The notes under the pieces: generated by a model
What the model was told of the DNA's origin: nothing
Database searches by the model: none
Seen by the model: only the letters and a program-made list of their open reading frames with translations
Source: an uncultured Peptostreptococcaceae bacterium
GTDB lineage: Bacteria; Bacillota; Clostridia; Peptostreptococcales; Anaerovoracaceae
DNA length: 11,157 nt
Direction: 5' to 3'
Assembly: GCA_905236895.1 (NCBI GenBank)
Contig: CAJOQI010000174.1
Location: 1-11,157 of the forward strand
Translations under genes and position numbers: made by a program
Shown here: positions 6,187 to 11,157 of the stretch, in pieces
How positions within the stretch are numbered: the stretch's first letter is position 1
How the letters are laid out: the number at the start of each line of letters is the position of its first letter

Positions 6187-7116
6187 ATGAAAATAGTATT
6201 TATGGGAACTCCGGACTTTGCGGTACCAACCCTGATGTCACTGGCCCTGGCAGGGCAGGATATAGCCTTGGTTGTTACTCAGCCGGATAGAGCAAAGGAC
6301 AGAGGAAAGAAACTTCAGGCGCCGCCGGTAAAGCTGATCGCGGAAAAAATAGGTATAAGGGTTCTTCAGCCGGAAAAGATTAAAGGGAATGAGGAATTTG
6401 CCAAGACCTTAAAGGAGATTGAACCTGATATCATAGTAGTGGTGGCCTACGGGAAAATCCTACCAAAGGAAATACTTGATATACCCAAGCTGGGTTGTAT
6501 AAATGTCCACGGGTCTCTTCTTCCCAGGTTCAGGGGAGCTGCACCGATTCAGCACGCCATACTTGAAGGTGACGAGAAGACGGGAATCACCATAATGAGG
6601 ATGGAAGAGGGCTTGGATACGGGCAATATGCTTTCCAAGGCTGAGCTGGAAATCGGTAAGATGAGAACCTCGGAGCTTTCGGATAAGCTGGCAAAGATGG
6701 GTGGAATACTCCTTGTGGATACCCTTCCACTGATCTACGCCGGTGAAGAAGGGGAAAAGCAGGATGACAGCCTTTCAACCTATGCGGGCATGATTGATAA
6801 GAGCCAGGGTAATGTGAACTTTGGTCTAAAGACCGCGGAAGAAATCGAGAGGATGGTTAGAGCCTTTGATCCATGGCCGGGAGCCTATTGCGACTATGAG
6901 GGTCAGGTTATGAAGATCAAGGCGGCAAAGGTAATAGAAACCCATGAGGATTTGGTACCGGGTAAGGTTATAAGTCTTGGCAAAGAAGGAATAGACGTAG
7001 CCTGCAAAGACAATATCTTAAGAATCACAGAGCTCCAAATGCCCGGAAAGAAGTCCATGGATGCGGGAAGCTTCTTGAGAGGAAACAAAATGGAAGTTGG
7101 AAAGGTTTTAGAATAG
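6187..7116 (+). CDS. fmt: Methionyl-tRNA formyltransferase
   Basis: It transfers a formyl group from 10-formyltetrahydrofolate to Met on initiator tRNA, allowing bacterial initiation. The protein is 309 residues, about the usual 310-315. The N-terminal formyltransferase domain begins KIVFMGTPDFAVP and holds the catalytic triad Asn106, His108 and Asp144, within INVHGSLLPRFRGAAP (105-120) and GLDTG (142-146). The C-terminal tRNA-binding domain (about 205-309) has the RAFDPWPGAY motif (residues 230-239). It sits directly after def, its functional partner, and nine bases before the zinc peptidase gene. This def-fmt-YugP-rsmB order is common in clostridia. Confidence 0.98.
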   Translation: MKIVFMGTPDFAVPTLMSLALAGQDIALVVTQPDRAKDRGKKLQAPPVKLIAEKIGIRVLQPEKIKGNEEFAKTLKEIEPDIIVVVAYGKILPKEILDIPKLGCINVHGSLLPRFRGAAPIQHAILEGDEKTGITIMRMEEGLDTGNMLSKAELEIGKMRTSELSDKLAKMGGILLVDTLPLIYAGEEGEKQDDSLSTYAGMIDKSQGNVNFGLKTAEEIERMVRAFDPWPGAYCDYEGQVMKIKAAKVIETHEDLVPGKVISLGKEGIDVACKDNILRITELQMPGKKSMDAGSFLRGNKMEVGKVLE

Positions 7117-7125
7117 GGGAGAAAA

Positions 7126-7830
7126 ATGTATTACGATTGGAGTTATATATTGCTTATAATAGCGCTGGTTGTATCCATGTTATCCAGCGCCAAGGTAAAC
7201 AGCACATTTAGCAAATACAGTCAGGTTCAAAACAGCAGAGGAATGACGGGAGCCCAGGCAGCCAGACTGGTATTGGATGCCAATGGACTTCAGGATGTGG
7301 CCATAAGGCCGGCTCAGGGAACCCTTACGGATAATTACAATCCCAAGGACAGAACCCTTAATCTGTCTCAGGCCGTATATAATACGCCCTCTGTAAGCGC
7401 TGTATCCGTAGCACGCCACGAGGCGGGACATGCCATTCAGCACGCTTATGGATATGCACCACTTAATATCAGAACCGCAATCGTGCCCGTTGTAAGCTTT
7501 GCTTCAAGGCTTACATGGATATTGGTCCTTGGAGGAATCTTCATGATGTCCGCAGGAACCCAGGAACTGGGCATAATCGGAAGCACCGTATTCGATATAG
7601 GTGTATTGGCCTTTGCCTTGGTTGTGGTATTCCAGTTAATAACCCTTCCGGTGGAGTTCGACGCTTCCAATAGAGCCTTGGAACAGATGGAGACTCTCCA
7701 GATTCTCGGAAGGGATGAATCACCCTCTGCCAAGAAGGTATTAAACGCTGCAGCCATGACCTATATTGCCGGTGCTGCAGTATCCGTTGTGAATCTGCTT
7801 AGGATACTTTCCATGAGGGGCAGGAGATAA
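7126..7830 (+). CDS. YugP-like membrane zinc metallopeptidase (Zn_peptidase_2)
   Basis: A 234-residue membrane protein of the family that includes B. subtilis YugP; its substrate is unknown. Residues 7-20 form an N-terminal membrane segment, followed by a domain that contains the zinc site HEAGH (98-102) and, further on, the conserved VEFDAS (176-181), whose Glu177 is a plausible third ligand. Two more hydrophobic segments lie at about 116-145 and 148-175, and another at about 209-228. The segment before the HEAGH carries the family's RGMTG...A..VL...G (38-54) region. A GGGGAG ribosome site overlaps the end of fmt. It is regularly found between fmt and rsmB in clostridia, but that placement has not explained its role. 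The start at 7126 puts the membrane anchor at the extreme N-terminus, as in relatives. Confidence 0.9.
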   Translation: MYYDWSYILLIIALVVSMLSSAKVNSTFSKYSQVQNSRGMTGAQAARLVLDANGLQDVAIRPAQGTLTDNYNPKDRTLNLSQAVYNTPSVSAVSVARHEAGHAIQHAYGYAPLNIRTAIVPVVSFASRLTWILVLGGIFMMSAGTQELGIIGSTVFDIGVLAFALVVVFQLITLPVEFDASNRALEQMETLQILGRDESPSAKKVLNAAAMTYIAGAAVSVVNLLRILSMRGRR

Positions 7831-7836
7831 TAAAAG

Positions 7837-9147
7837 ATGGCCTTAAACCGAGGCGTAAAAGAAATTGACCATGAGAGGATGGTGGCATATAGTATTCTTC
7901 GCTCCGTGGAGGAAGAGGGCAGTTTCTCCAATCTGGAGATCAATAGAGCTCTGTCCAAGGAGGAAGAGGCGCTTATTGATAAGGCCTTCGTAAGAAAGCT
8001 GGTCTATGGGATTTTGGAAAGAAAGCTCTATTTGGACTATATGCTGGACAGCTTTTTGAAAAAGGGAGTAGATTCCGTCAAGGCTGATGTGCTTCAAATC
8101 CTAAGGATGGGAGCATATCAGCTGGAGTTCATGGAAGGGGTGCCGGACTATGCGGCAATCCACACCTCCGTGGAGCTTCTTCCAAAGAAATACGGAGGGC
8201 TTAAGGGCTTTGTTAACGGAGTATTGAGATCCTATCAAAGAATGCTAAGCCAAGGCTCGCTTCCTGATTTAGAGAGTTTGGGGAAGGAGGAGAGACTCAG
8301 TATCCGCTATTCCTGCGGAAGAGAGATAGTGGACCTTCTTATCAATCAATACGGCTACGAGGAGACGAAAAGCTTTCTAAAAGAACTCTTTGATGAATAT
8401 CCCTTGGAGCTTAGGGTTAACCTTGGGAAAAGAAGCAGGGAAGAAATCCTAGATCTCCTTGATGGCGCTGAACCATCAAAGATGACAAAGGCGGGAATAA
8501 CCTATTCCAACCAAGGTGAAAGGCCCATTACGGAAACCCGGGAATATATCGAAGGCTTGATTTCAATCCAGAGTCTTGGATCCTGCAGGATTGCGGAAAA
8601 GTCCGGAGCAAAGGCGGGAGATAATATTGTAGATGTCTGTTCCGCTCCCGGAGGAAAGAGTCTGGCCATGGCGGAGGCCATGGAAAACCAAGGGAAGATA
8701 ATATCCATGGATCTTTCCGGAAGAAGGCTATCCCTCCTCCCAAAAGAGGCGGAGAGGCTGGGAATAGATATTATTGAGACCAGGGTATGGGATGGAAGCA
8801 TGGTGGCGGACGACCTTGTGGGCTGGGCGGATATAGTTCTTGTGGACGCACCTTGCAGCGGCCTTGGGGTAATGGGAACCAAGCCTGAGATTAAGTATAA
8901 GGATATAGAGGATGGCATGGCTGAGCTGATAGAGCTTCAGCAAAACATTTTGGAAGCATCCTCCAATTATCTTAAGAAGGGCGGCAGGCTGATATATAGT
9001 ACCTGCACCCTAAACAAGAAAGAAAACCAAGAGCAGATAGAGCGCTTTCTAAAGAATCACAGCGAGTATAAACTCATAGAGGAACAGCTTCCCCTAAGAG
9101 ACAAGGAGGGAAGAGGAAGATTCTATCTGGCGGTAATGGAGAAATAA
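7837..9147 (+). CDS. rsmB: 16S rRNA (cytosine-967-C5)-methyltransferase RsmB
   Basis: It methylates C967 (E. coli numbering) of 16S rRNA using S-adenosylmethionine. The 436-residue protein has an N-terminal NusB-like RNA-binding domain (about 10-140; AIHTSVELLPKKYGGLKGFVNGVLR region) and a C-terminal Rossmann methyltransferase. Motifs seen are VDVCSAPGGKS (265-275, cofactor binding), DAPCSGLG (337-344) with Cys340 and STCT (388-391) with Cys390; in this family one Cys is the nucleophile and the other helps release product. The motif after DAPCSGLG reads VMGTKPEIKY, where many members have two basic residues before the Pro-containing step. The C-terminus is GRGRFYLAVMEK rather than the common DGFF form. 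AGGAG at 7822-7826 overlaps the peptidase stop and lies 10 bases before the ATG. It precedes stp by 34 bases. Confidence 0.96.
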   Translation: MALNRGVKEIDHERMVAYSILRSVEEEGSFSNLEINRALSKEEEALIDKAFVRKLVYGILERKLYLDYMLDSFLKKGVDSVKADVLQILRMGAYQLEFMEGVPDYAAIHTSVELLPKKYGGLKGFVNGVLRSYQRMLSQGSLPDLESLGKEERLSIRYSCGREIVDLLINQYGYEETKSFLKELFDEYPLELRVNLGKRSREEILDLLDGAEPSKMTKAGITYSNQGERPITETREYIEGLISIQSLGSCRIAEKSGAKAGDNIVDVCSAPGGKSLAMAEAMENQGKIISMDLSGRRLSLLPKEAERLGIDIIETRVWDGSMVADDLVGWADIVLVDAPCSGLGVMGTKPEIKYKDIEDGMAELIELQQNILEASSNYLKKGGRLIYSTCTLNKKENQEQIERFLKNHSEYKLIEEQLPLRDKEGRGRFYLAVMEK

Positions 9148-9181
9148 TGATTCCAAAGGAATCGGAAAGGAGCATCCGTAA

Positions 9182-9919
9182 ATGGATGTAGGCTTTAAGA
9201 CAGACAGAGGAAGAATAAGAGCCAATAACGAAGACGCTTTTTTCGTTTTGAAAAATGACGGTGTCTTTATCGTGGCTGACGGTGTGGGAGGAAGCAAGTC
9301 CGGCGAGATTGCAAGCCGCACCGCAGTTAACGAGATTGCGGGCTTTGTTGAGAACAATAAGATGGGATCGGGAGAGGAAGAAATCAAAGACTTCTTCCTT
9401 GAGGCTCTCCATAAGGCCAATGAAAAGGTCTACGCTCTTTCGGCGACTTTTCCTGAGAATATGGGGATGGCATCCACGTTGGTTCTGGCATATATAGACG
9501 GAACCGATCTCTATGTGGTAAACGTTGGAGACAGCAGAGCCTATCTTTATGACGACAATAGGCTTAATCAGATTACAGAGGACCATACCTATGTAAATGC
9601 TTTGATTAACGCAGGTGTAATTACCGAGGGGGAAGCAAAGAATAGAAAAGACAAAAATATGATTACCAGGGCAATCGGTGCGGAGGCAACTGTTGAACCG
9701 GATATTTACAGGGTAAAGATAAAAGCCGGTGACAAGCTTCTTCTCTGCAGCGACGGCCTTTACGGTGAGATAGATGAAGTTGAGATGGCCAAGGTCTTTG
9801 GACTCAATATGTCCATGACCGATACATGTCTTCTGCTTGTTGACATGGCCAACGCCAACGGAGGGCATGATAATATAACCGCGATATGTATCGCGATTAC
9901 GGAGGACGATATAGTATGA
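9182..9919 (+). CDS. stp: PP2C-family Ser/Thr protein phosphatase (Stp/PrpC)
   Basis: A cytoplasmic metal-dependent phosphatase that reverses phosphorylation by the PrkC kinase encoded next. The 245-residue protein shows the PP2C metal-site motifs in order: RANNED (13-18) with Asp18, VADGVGG (31-37) with Asp33, NVGDSR (114-119) with Asp117, LLCSDGL (187-193) with Asp191 and GGHDNIT (227-233) with Asp230. The usual GMGTT motif is here GMASTL (95-100). The size matches B. subtilis PrpC (about 250). The AAAGGAG ribosome site (9166-9172) lies nine bases before the ATG. Its stop overlaps the kinase start by four bases (ATGA), so the phosphatase and kinase are translationally coupled. Confidence 0.96.
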   Translation: MDVGFKTDRGRIRANNEDAFFVLKNDGVFIVADGVGGSKSGEIASRTAVNEIAGFVENNKMGSGEEEIKDFFLEALHKANEKVYALSATFPENMGMASTLVLAYIDGTDLYVVNVGDSRAYLYDDNRLNQITEDHTYVNALINAGVITEGEAKNRKDKNMITRAIGAEATVEPDIYRVKIKAGDKLLLCSDGLYGEIDEVEMAKVFGLNMSMTDTCLLLVDMANANGGHDNITAICIAITEDDIV

Positions 9920-11157
9920 GTAAGCTTTTGGCGGGAAGATACGAACTCATCGATAAGATCGGTGAAGGAGGCATGGCCGTCGTATATAAGGCCAAGGACA
10001 GATTGCTTAACAGATATGTTGCCATTAAGATCTTAAGGCCTGAATATACCAAGGACGAGCAGTTCGTGGAGAACTTCAAGAGGGAGTCTCAAGCTGCGGC
10101 AGGACTTCAGCATCCTAATATAGTTGCCATCTATGATGTAGGAATGTCAGGAAGCATTAACTATATCGTTATGGAATTGGTGGAAGGAAGACCTCTTTCT
10201 GAAATAATTCAGGAGAAGGCTCCCTTGGACTATAAGGTTGCAATCGACATAGCCAAACAGGTGGCATCCGCTCTTTCCTTGGCTCATAAACACCAGATCA
10301 TCCATAGAGATGTTAAGCCACACAATATCATGCTTACCAACGACGGCATGGCCAAGCTAACCGACTTTGGTATAGCAAAGGCAGTAAGCAATGCCACCTT
10401 GGTTGCGGATACCAGTAGAATAATCGGATCCGTTCATTATTTTTCACCGGAGCAGGCCAGGGGGTCCTACGTGGATGAAAGATCCGATATCTATTCCTTG
10501 GGCATCGTAATCTACGAAATGCTGACGGGAAGAGTTCCCTTTGATGGAGAGAACCCGGTGGAAGTTGCACTTAAGCATATTAACCAGGACATCATTCCTC
10601 CATCCAAATTGGTTAGCGGAATTCCGCCAACTCTTGAAAAGTTGGTAATGAAGGCAACGGATAAATTCCAAAGCAATAGATATAATAATGCCGACGAAAT
10701 GCTTGAGGATCTTACCAATATGGCATTCGTAAGCCAGGTTGTGGGAAGCGGTCTCCTGACGGGAATGGAAGAAACCAAGACCATGATGGGAACCCTGCCC
10801 GAAGAAAAGAAGAGAAAATGGGTCGAGAGGATTGACGGAGGCAATACTTCCGGAGGAAATGGAGAAGAGCCGGGAGATGATGATAAGGGCAGGAAGAAGA
10901 GAATGATTCTCTTGGTTCTGATATGCGGAATCCTTGGATTGGCCTTGCTCTTTGGTGCTCTTAAGGCTGCCGGAGCCATAGGCGGAAGAAGCGACGAGGT
11001 GGAAGTTCCCGATTTAACTGGACTCACCTATGATGATGCTTCGGATAAACTGTATGAAATGGGACTTAGCATTCAGCAGGAACCTGAGGCTGTGGCAAGT
11101 CTTGAAATACCGGAAGGAAGGGTGGTCAGCCAGTCTCCCATCAAGGATACCAAGGTA
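9916..11157 (+). CDS. prkC: PASTA-domain Ser/Thr protein kinase PrkC (3' end cut by window)
   Basis: A membrane eukaryotic-like kinase that senses peptidoglycan fragments or lipid II outside and phosphorylates cell-wall, division and translation proteins inside. 414 codons are visible with no stop; the rest lies beyond the window. The kinase domain (about 8-270) has the glycine loop GEGGMAVVY (16-24), Lys38 in VAIKIL, Glu57, HRDVKPHN (130-137) with catalytic Asp132, DFG (150-152) and an activation loop with Thr161, Thr166 and Ser167 before GSVHYFSPEQARG. A juxtamembrane linker rich in charged and Gly residues (about 283-328) leads to a membrane helix (330-352). The first extracellular PASTA repeat starts near 361 (EVEVPDLTGL). 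The gene overlaps stp by four bases (ATGA) with no separate ribosome site needed. Downstream one would expect rsgA and rpe. Confidence 0.96.
   Translation, partial: MSKLLAGRYELIDKIGEGGMAVVYKAKDRLLNRYVAIKILRPEYTKDEQFVENFKRESQAAAGLQHPNIVAIYDVGMSGSINYIVMELVEGRPLSEIIQEKAPLDYKVAIDIAKQVASALSLAHKHQIIHRDVKPHNIMLTNDGMAKLTDFGIAKAVSNATLVADTSRIIGSVHYFSPEQARGSYVDERSDIYSLGIVIYEMLTGRVPFDGENPVEVALKHINQDIIPPSKLVSGIPPTLEKLVMKATDKFQSNRYNNADEMLEDLTNMAFVSQVVGSGLLTGMEETKTMMGTLPEEKKRKWVERIDGGNTSGGNGEEPGDDDKGRKKRMILLVLICGILGLALLFGALKAAGAIGGRSDEVEVPDLTGLTYDDASDKLYEMGLSIQQEPEAVASLEIPEGRVVSQSPIKDTKV

Overview
The window is a stretch of housekeeping chromosome from a low-to-moderate GC member of the Firmicutes, most likely the class Clostridia. 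The evidence is the conserved gene order priA-def-fmt-YugP-type peptidase-rsmB-stp-prkC, purine-rich Shine-Dalgarno sites (ggagg, aaggag), heavy use of ATA for Ile and AGA/AGG for Arg, and a PASTA-type Ser/Thr kinase. The exact family cannot be fixed by eye; an Anaerovoracaceae- or Peptostreptococcales-like organism is only a guess.

Layout. Positions 12-218 hold two tRNA genes, one with a CAT anticodon (Met or Ile2) and one tRNA-Phe(GAA), followed by an intrinsic terminator (227-264). Next is tdk (280-864, +), a thymidine kinase of the Escherichia coli-like subtype. It converges on a minus-strand radical SAM gene of the YhcC/YtqA family (884-1804). The likely tdk terminator lies inside the 3' coding end of that gene. 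A short divergent intergenic region (1805-1900) then separates the radical SAM gene from a long plus-strand gene series: queH (1901-2560), asnA (2579-3589), priA (3601-5616), def (5653-6186), fmt (6187-7116), a YugP-like membrane zinc peptidase (7126-7830), rsmB (7837-9147), stp/prpC (9182-9919) and prkC (9916 to the window end, cut at its 3' end). Gaps in this series are 0 to 36 bases, or overlaps, with no internal terminator seen, so it is probably one operon or a few overlapping units.

Theme. Most genes serve translation: tRNAs, tRNA wobble modification (QueH, probably the YtqA-like radical SAM protein), initiator Met-tRNA formylation (Fmt) and removal of the formyl group (Def), and 16S rRNA methylation (RsmB). 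PriA restarts replication forks, Tdk salvages thymidine and AsnA makes asparagine. The last pair, Stp and PrkC, form the reversible Ser/Thr phosphorylation module that senses the cell wall.

I found no mobile element, CRISPR array, defence island or clearly new system. No gene-free stretch exceeds 300 bases. The more notable points are a terminator encoded within a conserved coding region, a PriA that appears to lack the winged-helix domain, the E. coli-like thymidine kinase in a Clostridia context, and the absence of rlmN from its usual place between rsmB and stp.
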